DNA from: Chamaecyparis obtusa
Lineage: Eukaryota; Streptophyta; Pinopsida; Cupressales; Cupressaceae
Direction: 5' to 3'
NCBI GenBank assembly: GCA_027943335.1
Contig: BSBK01002082.1
Span: 1,154,001-1,218,000, forward strand
DNA length: 64,000 nt
Shown here one piece after another: positions 10,440 through 21,724 of this stretch. Each line of letters begins with the position of its first letter. The stretch's first letter is position 1. The notes below the pieces were generated by a model that worked only from the letters and a program-made list of their open reading frames with translations, was not told the DNA's origin and ran no database searches. The position numbers and the translations under genes are program-made.

Positions 10440-13363
10440 ATGGGGAGTAGTAGTCGTCAAAAGCATAAATGGAAGAGGAGACTCACAAATGAAGATGTTG
10501 AAGTGTCTAGAGAAAAGGATAGGGTTGCCCATCGGAATAAGAGACAAGGAATGTTAAATATGAATGAAGATGTCAGTATAGACCCACCTTTGAATGTGGT
10601 TTCAAGTGAAGAACATGAATTTGAAGATGAAAATGTAGGTTTTCAAAATGAGAATTTAGGTTTCGAAGATGAAAATGTAGGTTTTGAAAATGAACATGTA
10701 GATGTGGCCAATGGAACTGTGGACATTGCCAATGACAATCCACCGATTGAATATGAAGGAATTGACAATGATAATGGTGCAGAAGAACCAAATCAACGTT
10801 ACACATCTCCAAATTATATGAGAAATGAAGTCTCTTTGGAGGAAGAAAGACAAACTTCAAAATTGAGACCTTCAAGAAGAACTAAATGGTTACTTGAAAT
10901 TGATGAGAACATAATGAGCAATTTCGATGGCAAGAGATCAGACAGAACCATTTGGTTGTGGGTTTCAAAACTTTTTGATCAATTTTTTAGGCACAAGACG
11001 TTGGTTGAGAAATGTCAAATGTTTGTGAAATTGTTAAAGATGCATAAGATGAGACATATACTAGTCAAATTGAAGATTAGTTTGAACAAGAAAAAGGAGC
11101 GGAATGCTATTATTGTGAGAAATTTTTTTAGTGCTCTCAATTCCATTGGGAAGACTATCAAGGAAAAAGATAAGAGAGCCGCTAGGAGGGTTATTACAAC
11201 CTCTTTGGTAAGTCATCATTTGGGAAAGGCTTGTTTGATGAGACAAACTTGTGTTGACTTGAACCTAAATTGTAAAACTTTGGATAGAGCACTTGCAAGA
11301 AGAGAAAGACTTGATGATCCTCTTCAAAATGATACATGGGCTTATGGTGGGAGACTTTCACGTTGTGATAAGAAGCTTACCGATGCTATGAAGGATCAAA
11401 TTCAACTATTTTGACAATCTAACTCAAGAGTGTCACCAAATGTGAAGGATGCCTTGAAGTTGAGAATTGGCATTCCAGACCGCACCCTGCATCCCAAACA
11501 TTATTTGGAGGTGAGTCAAACAATGTTGTTCAAAAAATTTTGTGAGACACATCCAACATTGCAAATATCACAAAGAGCTTTTGAAGCCCTGAAGCCCTTT
11601 TTTTGTGTGCCTCTTAAGATTCGAAATACTTGTTGTTGCAAATATCATGTGGAGTTTTCAATGTACCATGAATTGTTACGATCCATTCATTCTACTTTGC
11701 ATAGTAGTGAAATGTTGGAGGAGTGTGGTGCAAGTGCTCTTCCAAAATCATCAAGGGACTTGCTAGATCATTTTTTATGTCCTAGAGATGATGGATGTTT
11801 CTTTTATAGAAAAGATTGCTTAAATGACAAGTGCTCAGAGTGTGGTGGGCTAGTGAAGTTTGTTGAATGTTTTCACGAGGGATGCGAACACGATTTTGGA
11901 AAGACAATTGTCCACAAAAAGGTATATGAAACCGTTAAATATACATTAAAAAGTGGAGGTGAAGGCTCTAGATGTGAGTTGGTTACTAAAGAATGCAAGG
12001 TAGCTGATTTTATTTTAGATTTCAGGAAGAATCTTTTTTACAAGTATGTAAGGCATAGTCACAGGTCCCAGTGGTTGGATCAACAATTCAGGATGTGTAA
12101 GGAAACATTCCCGATTGGCACTATTATATCGGTTGTTGACTTTGCAGAGAACTATACATTGCAGCCCCAAAATAAGTTGCAAGCTCAATATTACAATTCT
12201 ATTCAAGTTTCTATTTTTGTGCACATAACATATAGACATTCCCCTGATAGTATAGAAGATGATCGGGAGATAATCAAAGAGTAACATTTTTATATGAGTG
12301 ATGATAGATCACACTCATCCGAGTTTGTCCAACATTGCTTTGAGAATTATTTTGAGTGGGTGCGGGAAAATAATATTGCTATGGATAGACATCTCATTTG
12401 GTCAGATAATTGCACAGGCCAATTAAAAAATGCTTGTATGTTTTATTGGTTATGTAGAATGCATGCAGAGAGAGGTGTACCTCATATTTGGAGTTTTTTT
12501 GAGGCTAGTCATGGAAAAGGGGAGCATGATGTAGCAAGTGCACGCATAAAGAGAGCTCTAGTTAAGGAGCAACTGAGGATTTCAGGTGCATAACTCATTG
12601 ATGCCCATTCTATTTTTGATCGGTATACTTCAGCATTGTCACAGGGGGGACTCTTGATTTAGCGGTGCGCATATTCTTTTGTTTGGTTGAGTTGGGCACA
12701 ACAGGAGATAGGTTGGATTGTCAAACTGTGAAAGATTCTTCAAAAATGCATTCATTTCGAAGATCAAATGCTGGTACATGGACAATTTGGACATGAGAGT
12801 TGGCTTGTTATTGTCTAAGTTGTCTTCAATGTGATTGGGATCAGTGTGAGTCAAGTGAGTGGGTTGATACATGGGTTCCACATTATCTTACTCCTTTATC
12901 TCTCACAATCTCTGTAATAAATGATGACATGGATTGTTCACTTGACTACGACCATCTTTTAGATCTTCTACAACCAGGACATGTTTTTGCATTGGTTGCA
13001 CCAGAAGGGAATGATGAGAGATTAGATTACTGGTTAGCATGTTGTGTATGAGAAAAGCAAAAACTTGCACAACCGATGACATATGATGATATGTTCACAT
13101 ATCCAACAGGATCACATGTTGTTGTGGGAACATGGTTGCGTACATATATGATTAGAAATAATGACATTCTTGCATTTGAAGACTATGAGAAGCACAAAAC
13201 CATTCTCATGTATTCACACCTTGTTATAGCAGCCAATGTTAAGTTGTTGAAACATCAAGGAAAACCAAAGACAAAGGAACTTTGGACTATTAGTACTGCT
13301 GATCATGAAGCAATACTGAACACTCTCAAGCAAAGAGATGACCCTTCAGGCACACTTCAATAG
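10440..13363 (+). pseudogene. DDE-like transposase relic of unknown superfamily
   Basis: The ORF starts at 10440 (MGSSSRQKHKWKRR) with a basic N terminus. An acidic, repetitive segment (FEDENVGFENE) follows near residues 60-105. A cysteine cluster lies at about residues 395-490 (NTCCCKYHVEF, then CPRDDGCFFYRKDC and CSECGG). Candidate catalytic segments are VVDFAENY (about 566), IWSDNCTGQLK (about 652) and FFEASHGKGEHD (about 687). This order of DF.ENY, SD...GQ.K and SHGKG..D is known to me from uncharacterised DDE-type proteins of animals and plants. A second cysteine set (CYCLSCLQCDWDQC, about 12810) and a C-terminal globular part (HVFALVAPEGND, then TGSHVVVGTW) follow. Lesions are TGA at 11412, TAA at 12282, TAA at 12591, a frameshift in the G run 12644-12649, TGA at 12794 and TGA at 13049. 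The final TAG (13361) is followed by a donor-like GTAAGT. Confidence 0.7.
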
Positions 13364-13518
13364 GTAAGTTTAACTCAAGTTAAAATATAGTTCTGTAATT
13401 TGCATATTTAGATGTCAAAAGGGCACTTCTTATATTCTCTATTAACTTTTCTTCTGTCTTCTGAATGCAGGGATTAGAGCAGAAAGGACACTTATTTTTT
13501 ATATATAGTTGTGTAATT

Positions 13519-13711
13519 TGCATATTTAGATGTCAAATTTTGTATATAAAACCAACAATCGAATGTAATGTGCATAGTTAGATGCCAAATTTTGTATATA
13601 AAAATAACAATCGAATGTAATGTGCATATTTAAATGCCAAATTTTATATATAAAAACAACAATCGAATGTAATATGCATATTTAGATGCCAAATTTTGTA
13701 TATAAAAAATT
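13519..13711 (+). repeat. 52-bp tandem repeats, about 3.7 copies
   Basis: Units start at 13519, 13571, 13623 and 13675 (exactly 52 bp apart) with the phrase TGCATATTTAGATGCCAAAT. They lie just downstream of the transposase gene. The repeat is AT-rich and has no ORF. Confidence 0.9.
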
Positions 13712-14004
13712 TGATGCAAAATTAAATGCAAAATTGGAAATATAAAAGAACCCATGGGGTTGATTTGCAAATATTAAAAGCTCACATTTGTATCGTCTTA
13801 ATGCCATGTAAAGCACAAAAAACATGTTTCCTTACTATGAATGTTGTATCCTTATATAATTTGTATCATCTTAATTTTGTATCTCTACATTTCTATTGTC
13901 TTAATTCCATTACATTTGTATCGTCAAATGATGTAATAGTTGGAGTCATTGAGTCAAAATTGGTCAAATGTGTCCAAAGTAAAATGATGATTCCCTGGTG
14001 AAGG

Positions 14005-16965
14005 GATAGTGTTCAAGGATTGCATCTTGGCACTGAATGGACTACGCCATTAGCTCTAGTTGGGTGGGTAAACGCTAGGCACAACCCCATTTCGACCATT
14101 GAGTCAGTAGAACGTTCCAGACCACGTCGGACTAAAGTGTCCCCAAGGTGCACTAAGCACAATTGGGCAGCAAACTTTTGAGGCTCATAACTCGAACCCT
14201 ATGAGAGGTATTGGAGATTCATGAGATGCTACAGGATGATGTTTCCGAGGCCTACAATAACCTCTCTCTATTCTGGGAGATTCAATTTTTTTTGAATTTG
14301 GCACGTGAGTCTCGCTCGATGCCAAAACTTGCAGTGAGGGTTAGTTGAAAGTTGCACCAATGGATTACTTCCAACCCATTCATCCCAGCACCAAATGGAC
14401 TGTGCCATTATCTCTGGTTGGGCGGGTAAATGCTAGGCACAACCCCGTTTCGACCACTGAGTCAACAGAACGTTCCAGATCACACCGGACCAAAGTGTCC
14501 CCAAGGTGCACTAAGCACGATTGGGCAATGAACTTTCAAGCCTCGTAACTCAGACTCCATGAGAGGTATCAAAGATACATGAGATGCTACAAGAAGGTGT
14601 TTCTGAGGCCTACAATAACCTCTCTCCATTATGGGAGATTCAAATTTGTTTGAATTTGGCACGTGAGTCTCACTCAATGCCAAAACTTGAAGTGAGGGTC
14701 AGTTGAAAGTTGCACCAATGGATTACTTCCAAACCATTCATCTCGGCACCAAATGGACTGTGCCATTAGCTCCGATTGGGTGGGTAAACTCTAGGCACAA
14801 CCCCATTTCGACCACTAAGTCAACAGAACGTTCTGGACCACGCCGAACCAAAGTGTCCCCAAGGTGCACTAAGCACGATTGGGCAGCGAACTTTCGAGTC
14901 TCGTAACTCCGATCCCGTGAGAGCTATCGGAGATCCATGAGATGCTATAGGATGACATTTTCGAGGCCTACAATAACCTTTCTTCATTCTAAGAGATTCA
15001 AATTTGTTTGAATTTGGCACGCGAGTCTCGCTCGATGCCAAAACTTGCAGTGAGGGTCAGTTGAAAGTTGCACCAATGGATTACTTCTAAATCGTTCATC
15101 CCAGCACCAAATGGACTGCACCATTAGCTCCGGTTGGGTGGGTAAATGCTAGGAACAACCCCATTTCGACCATTGAGCCAGCAAAATGTTCCGGATCACG
15201 CCGGACCAAAGTGTCCCCAAGGTGCACTAAGCACGATTGGGCAGTGAAATTTTGAACCTCGTAACTCAAACCCTGTGAGAGGTATTAGAGATCCGTGAGA
15301 TGCTACAAGATAGTGTTTCTGAGGCCTACAATAACCTCTCTCCATTCTGGGAGATTCAAATTTGTTTGATTTTGGCATGCGAGTCTCGTTCGATGCCAAA
15401 ACTTGCAGTGAGGGTCAGTTGAAAGTTGCACCAATGGATTACTTCCAAACTGTTCATCTTGGCACCGAATGGACTACGCCATTAGCTCCGGTTGGGCGAG
15501 TAAATGCTAGGCACAACCCCGTTTTGACCACTAAGTCAACATAATGTTCCGGACCACCCTGGACCAAAGTGTCCCCAAGGTGCACTAAGCACGATTGGGC
15601 AGCAAGCTTTCGAGCCTCATAACTCAGACCCTGTGAGAGGTATCGAAGATCCATGAGATGCTACATGATGATGTTTTTGAGGCCTACAATAACCTCTCTC
15701 CATTTTGGGAGATTCAATTTTTTTTGAATTTGGCACGCGAGTCTCGCTTGATGCCAAAACTTGCAGTGAGGGTCAGTTGAAAGTTGCACTAATGGATTAC
15801 TTCCAAACCGTTCATCCTGGCACCGAATGGACTACGCCATTAGCTCTGGTTGGGTGCGTAAATGCTAGGCACAACCCCATTTCAACCATTGAGTCAACAG
15901 AACGTTCTGGACCACGCCAGACCAAAGTGTCCCCAAGGTGCACTAAGCACGATTGGGCAGTGAACTTTCAAGCTTCGTAACTCGGACCTCGTGAGAGCTA
16001 TCAAAGATCTGTGAGATGCTACAGGATGGCATTTTCAAGGCCTACATAACCTCTCTCCATTCTGGGAGATTCAAATTTGTTTGAATTTGGCATGTGAGTC
16101 TTGCTCGATGCCAAAACTTGCAGTGAGGGTCAGTTGAAAGTTGCACCAATGGATTACTTCCAAACCATTCGTCCTTGCACCAAATGGACTATGCCATTAG
16201 CTCTGGTTGGGTGGGTAAATGCTAGCCACAACCCCATTTCGACCATTGAGTCAGCAGAACATTCTGAACCACGCCGGACCAAAGTGTCCCCAAGGTACAC
16301 TAAGCACGATTGGGCAACGAACTTTCAAGCTTCGTAACTCAAACCCCATGAGAGGTATCAAAGATCTGTGAGATACTACAAGATGGTATTTCTGAAGCCT
16401 ACAATAACCTCTCTTCATTCTGGGAGATTCAAATTTGTTTGAATTTGGCACACGAGTCTCGTTCTATGCCAAAACTTGTAATGAGGGTCAGTTGAAAGTT
16501 GCACCAATGGATTACTTCCAAACCGTTTGTCCTGGCACTGAATGGACTGCGCCATTAGCTCCGGTTGGGTGGGTAAATGCTAGGCACAACCCCATTTTGA
16601 CCATTGAGTCAGCAGAACGTTCCGGACCATGCCAGACCAAAGTGTCCCCAAGGTGCACTAAGCACAATTGGGCAGCGAACTTTTGATCTTTATAACTTGG
16701 ACCCTGTGAGACATATCAGAGATCCGCGAGATGCTACAAGATGGTGTTTTTGAGGCCTACAATAACCTCTCTCCATTCTGGGAGATTCAAATTTGTTTGA
16801 ATTTTGCACGTGAGTCTCGCTCGATGCCAAAACTTGCAGTGAGGGTTAGTTGAAAGTTGCACTAAGCACGATTGTTCAGCAAACTATCAAGCCTCATAAC
16901 TCGGACCTCATGAGAGGTATCGGCGATCCTACAACACCGTGTTTCTTAGGCGTTCCTAGTGTATT
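14005..16965. repeat. 358-bp tandem array inside the transposon, about 8 units
   Basis: The landmark TGGATTACTT lies at 14361, 14719, 15077, 15435, 15793, 16150 and 16508, a period of 358 bp (once 357). The first unit is partial at its 5' side, and the last has an internal deletion with GCAC at both breakpoints (about 16860). Each unit has a hairpin (TTGGCACGCGAG, then CTCGATGCCAA) and a second short dyad (CAAATTTGTTTGAATTTG). Seven units keep an open frame of 60 or more codons containing VAPMDYFQ and RCTKHDWA; because 358 is not a multiple of three, these frames do not join. The array separates the two convergent genes. I do not recognise it. Confidence 0.93.
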
Positions 16966-17575
16966 TGCAAGGGTACAGACAGAGTACTGATATTTTGTCC
17001 AAAAGACCAATATGTTTTGATATGGCCAAAAGGGTGTTTGATTATGTAATTAGGCTAGTTTGAAGTCTTTTAGCCATTGTGAGTAAAAGGTAAGTCTACA
17101 AACCTTGAAACCACTTTAATAGATATCCTTATATACCTCAAATGATGAATTACTCATGTGAACACACGTAGCACATAAATCATACACATAAATTTTCTTA
17201 AGTCACGAAGCATACATGTAGCACATAATTATAAAGCATACAACATGAATTCACTTAAGTCATGCACGTAGCCCATACACGTGAATTTAGGTTATGAATA
17301 TTGTACTTGACTATACATGAATGTATTTAAGGCATAAATTGTACACAAGAGTACATACACACAAGCATATTTACATACTAACAATGAATAAATGAACACA
17401 CAATTAACAAATTGGATCGAATACCAAGTTTCATATATATATCAAAATGAACAATAATTATGTCCTCATGATTATATGTCGACATATCTAGATACAATGT
17501 GGCATACGCCATCTCAAAATATGTCATATGACATCTCAAAATAAGAAGTTCAACTACAAATATTTCTAGGACATC
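16966..17575. other. 3' flank of second transposon gene, no gene
   Basis: AT-rich sequence with scattered CACATAAATCATACA-like phrases (17150-17300). It lies between the 358-bp array and the stop codon of the minus-strand gene and probably includes that gene's 3' untranslated region. Confidence 0.5.
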
Positions 17576-19657
17576 CTATTCTACTGGTGGATCATCAAAA
17601 TGGAGCCTATTTGAAGTACTCTTCGACTCTAATGGATCCTGCATTCAAACACAAAAGTGAAACCCCAAGTTAGATTAAAATTCAGAATCATAGTCAACAA
17701 TAATAAATAAAATTTAAACTAAAATTGAACTCTCATATACCTCGCCTCTCTGTCTCCTCCCGCGGGCAGGAGACCTAATATATGTCCTTATAGGTGGCAC
17801 AGGAATAGTGCCACCAATGACGACTCCCACCTGTATATGTTTACGAACATGAGATTGATCTACGAGTTATACTATTTAATGTTAAAAAACTTGGTAGCAA
17901 ATATATGTTTACAAAATAACTGAATTAACATTAAAACTTACCTTTGTTGACCTTTCTTCAGGGATTGTTGGCTGAGTCATCAGTGATACAAACCCTTGCC
18001 GTTCTGGCTCCCTCAAACTAGGAGTGACCTACAAAAGTCAAACAGATACTTCATATTATCATAGCTTGACCATATTATATATACTTGATAGAAAAATGCA
18101 CACAAATAACTTTAGAAATGTACTTACCGTGGGGCTATCACTCCAAATGGATATGCCTGTGACTCTATCGTGACAATAGGGTCTCACAACATCATCACAT
18201 GCCACTCTCTGTCAAATAAACCATGTAAATTAAAAATGAGTATGCACAATTGACAATTATACATGTATGCATAAACAAACTAAATTACTTAATTACCTTT
18301 CCTTTATCAACCGTTGAGACCTGCACCCCCTCACATTGCCCTCCGGTGGCAACTGGTGACACCTGCATCAGTATGTAAAAGATGATCATAAAAATTAGAA
18401 TACAATGTACATATACTATTATCATAATTTAAAAGGAAAGCAATGAGTACATTACAACATATGTACTGTGGAAGAGTCAAGACCAAATGATATGGCCGAA
18501 AGTGTGGACCCCTCCACCTGTGCCATCTCCTCCTCTGTCATCAACTAAACATAAATGTAACACATAAAAAGACATAAGTGGGAAATTATTATAAGAAAAT
18601 TCTACTAAAAATACAAACAATAAAATTTAAAAACAATGTAAAAAGTGAATAATTTACCCTTACCATAACAGTGGGAGTCCATGGCACTGTAGGCTCCTGA
18701 TGCACATTCGCATGAGTTGCTTCAGTGCTTGTAGTGTGCTGTGTAGAGTCATCCCCATCAAAGCTGAAACTATATGTATCACTATCAGTCAGGGGACCAA
18801 GACAAATATTCTTGCATATAACACAAGTGTGGGCCACACAAACATGTGAGCTTGTGGAAGCGCTAGAAGCATCAAGACGAGGAGGCAACAATGTTGTGCT
18901 CTGTGTAACTAGCAGATCACTCAACGCGCGAATGGCTCGAATAGTCTGTGAGCTAGCCTCAACAATAATGTCTGGATGTTGCACTATGGGAGGTGGTGAA
19001 ATCTCGGGAGGGGGGACATATGTGCGAGATTTCACCCATTGTGATGATGGCCTGTCTTGCGGAGCACCTAAACCTACACCCTAGTTCTGTCTCATACTCC
19101 AATAGTCCACCTTGTGACCGAGCACAAATTCAACATACAATTTTCTAAGAAAATAAAATGGGACATCCAAATTGTTGTGAGGTGGTCTATCAAAAACCAT
19201 CCACCAACGATCCCAAAAGTTGTCATGTATTGCACTATTTGTGCACCATTTAATTGACAACTTGGTTTTTTTAGGGTCTACTTTTAGACCGGTTTTAGGA
19301 TCCACAAAAAAGATTAGCTATGTCATGTTTTGTTATATTTAGGTTCATGACTTCATCATAATCAAGCCCATCGTCAAACTGGGCATGCATGGAATCATGC
19401 CAAAGAAGTGTAGCATTATGTTGCTCTGTCAGTTTCTCCATGTTTTCAATTATTGTGTTCAATGTCGTAAACATGGGGCGCAATGTGGGGATATTGGCAT
19501 ATGCGGTTTCTAATCCTCTAAGTTCATTTAGATTATCTCCTATTAGATCTTCTAAATGACGAGGGTTTGTGACAGGTACATCTGTTGGAGGTGGGGGATT
19601 GTTGGGAGGTGGGTCTGGATTGTTTGCGGGATCATTACGAGGGTTTTATGATTCCAT
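17576..19657 (-). pseudogene. second (accessory) gene of the 9.9-kb transposon, seven coding exons
   Basis: Exons on the minus strand: 19659-18664, 18544-18467, 18362-18297, 18208-18128, 18028-17942, 17830-17741, 17638-17576. Each is bounded by GT-AG, and all six coding introns fall in phase 0. The small exons are 78, 66, 81, 87, 90 and 63 nt, and the last ends with TAG at 17578-17576. The start ATG is at 19657-19655. The corrected product would be about 485 residues: a proline-rich N terminus (NNPPPPTDVPVTNP), a segment DNFWDRWWMVFDRPPHNNLD in the first exon, and a basic tail (SPARGRRQRGE). Lesions are TAA at 19648-19646, one extra base in the run at 19305-19310, and TAG at 19083-19081. No family is recognised. 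Position and orientation suggest an accessory transposition protein. Confidence 0.7.
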
Positions 19658-19659
19658 GT

Positions 19660-19813
19660 CTGATAGCAATGAAAACAATAGATAATTACAATGAATTTTA
19701 ATAAACCATACAAAAACTTATTGCTACCCTAATTTTTATATAAAAAACTATGTATTTATATTTAAAAATAACAAAAAAAAATTAAAATAATAAAAAATAG
19801 AAGCTAAACTTAC
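19660..19813 (-). other. 5'-UTR intron of the second transposon gene
   Basis: Donor TCAG/GTAAGTTT ends the untranslated exon at 19814. Acceptor GCTATCAG/ACATGG lies just before the start codon, so the ATG is two bases into the next exon. Transcription would therefore begin between here and the right terminus (about 19815-19950). Confidence 0.65.
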
Positions 19814-19947
19814 CTGAGCAATTTGGAAGAAATCGGATAGGAGATATAAGACCGGATATCCGAAACCTAGTTGCGTTCAACATTTTTCAATGAAAAAATG
19901 TTGAATGCAGCTAGGTACAGTGATTTATAATCACTAGCAAATATTGA

Positions 19948-19994
19948 ATATCCAATAATATCAGATATCTGATAATATAGGATATCTGATAATG
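19948..19994 (-). repeat. right terminal inverted repeat of the 9.9-kb element
   Basis: ATATCCAATAATATCAGATA followed by TCTGATA pairs with the left terminus. A second partial motif (AGGATATCTGATAAT) follows to 19993, so the true end may be at either motif. Confidence 0.6.
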
Positions 19995-20149
19995 CCTTCA
20001 GGTTTGGCTTTTGGTTTGGCCAGGTGTACTGACACCCATGCCTACCAAAAAGTCAGCAAATCTATTTGTGCGCTTTTGGATGAGTGAAAATAAGTTTTTT
20101 TCACATCGCCACTTTTTGGCATACCATGATCCTGCACATACCCTAGAAT

Positions 20150-21720
20150 GAAACCAAAATTCTATCTAATCTCTCTGCTATAGCTTCTTCTTTACATCTT
20201 CTATTATTCCAAGTAAACAAACCATTAGAAGGTTTGATATCCACAATCCTTGAAATTTCAATATTATCTCTTAGCATCCATGTAGAAGGATCACATCTAG
20301 TATTTCAACCCCTTTTTTTAATCTAGATTAGATGTTGCATTGAAATCCCCTGCAATAATCCATGGGTGTAGAGGGGCAAGAGAACACAAATATCTGTTAT
20401 GAGACCAAAGCACAACCTTTCCACTAAAATTCATTGGAACTAAAATATTAGAGAGAAGGATATTTCACCATATTCACAACTCACGACGACCTTAGAAATT
20501 GAAGACTTGCTAGAAGTCCACCAAAGAGGCACAAGCTTATGAGGGTCCCAAAGACAAGCCAAACCCCTAGAGTTTCCTTGATCCCCAATACACTTACAAT
20601 GACCCAAAGCCCAAATTTTAGAAGCCATATTTAGCATACCATCCACTAATAACTTAGATTCCTAAATAAACACCATATCCAGAGAATGAAGAGCAATCGA
20701 CTCTCTAATAGCCTTTTTGTATAGGGTTTCTATTCAATCCCCTCACATTTTAAGATATTGGAATCATTTTTTAGAAGGAGAGAAGTGGGAATCAATGGTT
20801 TTTAAAGAGCCAGACTCAACCAATGTCTCACCAATCAAATTCCCCTTTTCTTGATCTTTCTTCGTCCCCATAGTTATGGGGGGCCTTTCTAAAACAACAT
20901 TTTTTATAATTTTTTTTGTTGAAGTCCTAATGTTAATTAAGGCCCCTTACTTTTACTTCCATCCAAGGATTCTTTCTCCAAATTAGACCTTGGTCTAGGA
21001 AGACTTGAGCCTACACTTATTGAGAGGATCCATTATTGACTCCCCCTACATGATTACATTTCAACATATTCACTGCAAATGATCGTATTCATATCACTTG
21101 TGGCAACAAAATAGAAAAGTTTCATAATCTAATTATCAAATTCAAGAGTTGGATCCAAGTTGAATTTCCATAGAATCAGGCAAAGGCTTTCTTAGATCAA
21201 TCTCAACACAAACACAGGCAAAGGTGATTACCTTTTTTCCATGGTTTGACATGAGCTTATTGGCTTACCAAATTGCATTGCAACCAAGTTGAAGATATCA
21301 TCTCTCCAAAATTCCAGTGAGAATCACATAAGCCTCACCCAAACTGGAACCCTGGAAGGAAATTCTTCAGTAGGATTGAAATTAACATTCCACAACTTTA
21401 TAAATAGGTCAACTTTATTATATAAATATGGATGTGCCCACATTAACCTCCATTTCCCCTCCTGGTTCCCATGTGCGACGTGCCCACAATTCTAAGAAGG
21501 GTAAAGACACTCAAATCCCCTTGAATTTATAGATCAAGGCATGCTTAGAAAGATAATTAATATCTTCCTCAACAACATCAGGTTGAATCACTAGGACTGA
21601 TCTAGATTCACTCCTTGTAAGATAAACATTAACCTTTGTATGCCTAAAGTTCTCCATTTGTGACAAAGTTTCTCCCATATTATTTGACCCCAAAAAAAGA
21701 TTTACATGCACGAATGGAGT
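20150..21720 (-). pseudogene. L1-type LINE relic: ORF1 and ORF2 endonuclease
   Basis: Minus strand, from the right. ORF1 fragments include YLSKHALIYKFKGI (about 21520), WARRTWEPGGEMEVNVGT (about 21460) and KPLPDSMEIQLG (about 21160), typical of the plant LINE ORF1 nucleic-acid-binding region. ORF2 endonuclease follows: VRGLN (about 20740), SLDMVFI then stop then ESK (about 20665, where Q of the usual QESK is a TAG), RGLACLWDPHKLV (about 20550), and NGLFTWNNRRCKEEA with ERLDRI near 20200. Stops and frame shifts are frequent. The reverse transcriptase is missing on this side. It is the 5' part of an element, unusual because LINEs are normally 5'-truncated. Confidence 0.75.
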
Positions 21721-21724
21721 CGAG

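Larger units (their letters stand above)
10074..19994. mobile_element. candidate two-gene DNA transposon with ATATC-rich terminal inverted repeats
   Basis: The left terminus (10074-10102) and right terminus (19948-19975) are inverted repeats matching at about 26 of 29 positions, built on GATATCAGATATC and GATATTATTGGATAT. Between them lie, in order: a 44-bp repeat leader, a plus-strand transposase relic, 52-bp repeats, an array of 358-bp repeats, and a convergent minus-strand multi-exon gene whose 5' untranslated exon starts close to the right terminus. Two genes running inward from opposite ends is the layout of several two-component DNA transposons. A target-site duplication could not be fixed because the left flank is GA microsatellite. 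The superfamily is not identified. Exact ends are uncertain by some tens of bases. Confidence 0.6.

Noticed and set aside
10573..10875. Minus-strand ORF rich in His/Phe opposite the transposase N terminus
   Set aside because: It is the complement of the acidic repeat FEDENVGFENE in the sense frame and has no support of its own.
14345..16686. Series of 60-90 codon ORFs in the 358-bp array treated as real genes
   Set aside because: They are copies of one frame fixed by the repeat unit, with no start context or known homologue; kept only as an observation about the array.
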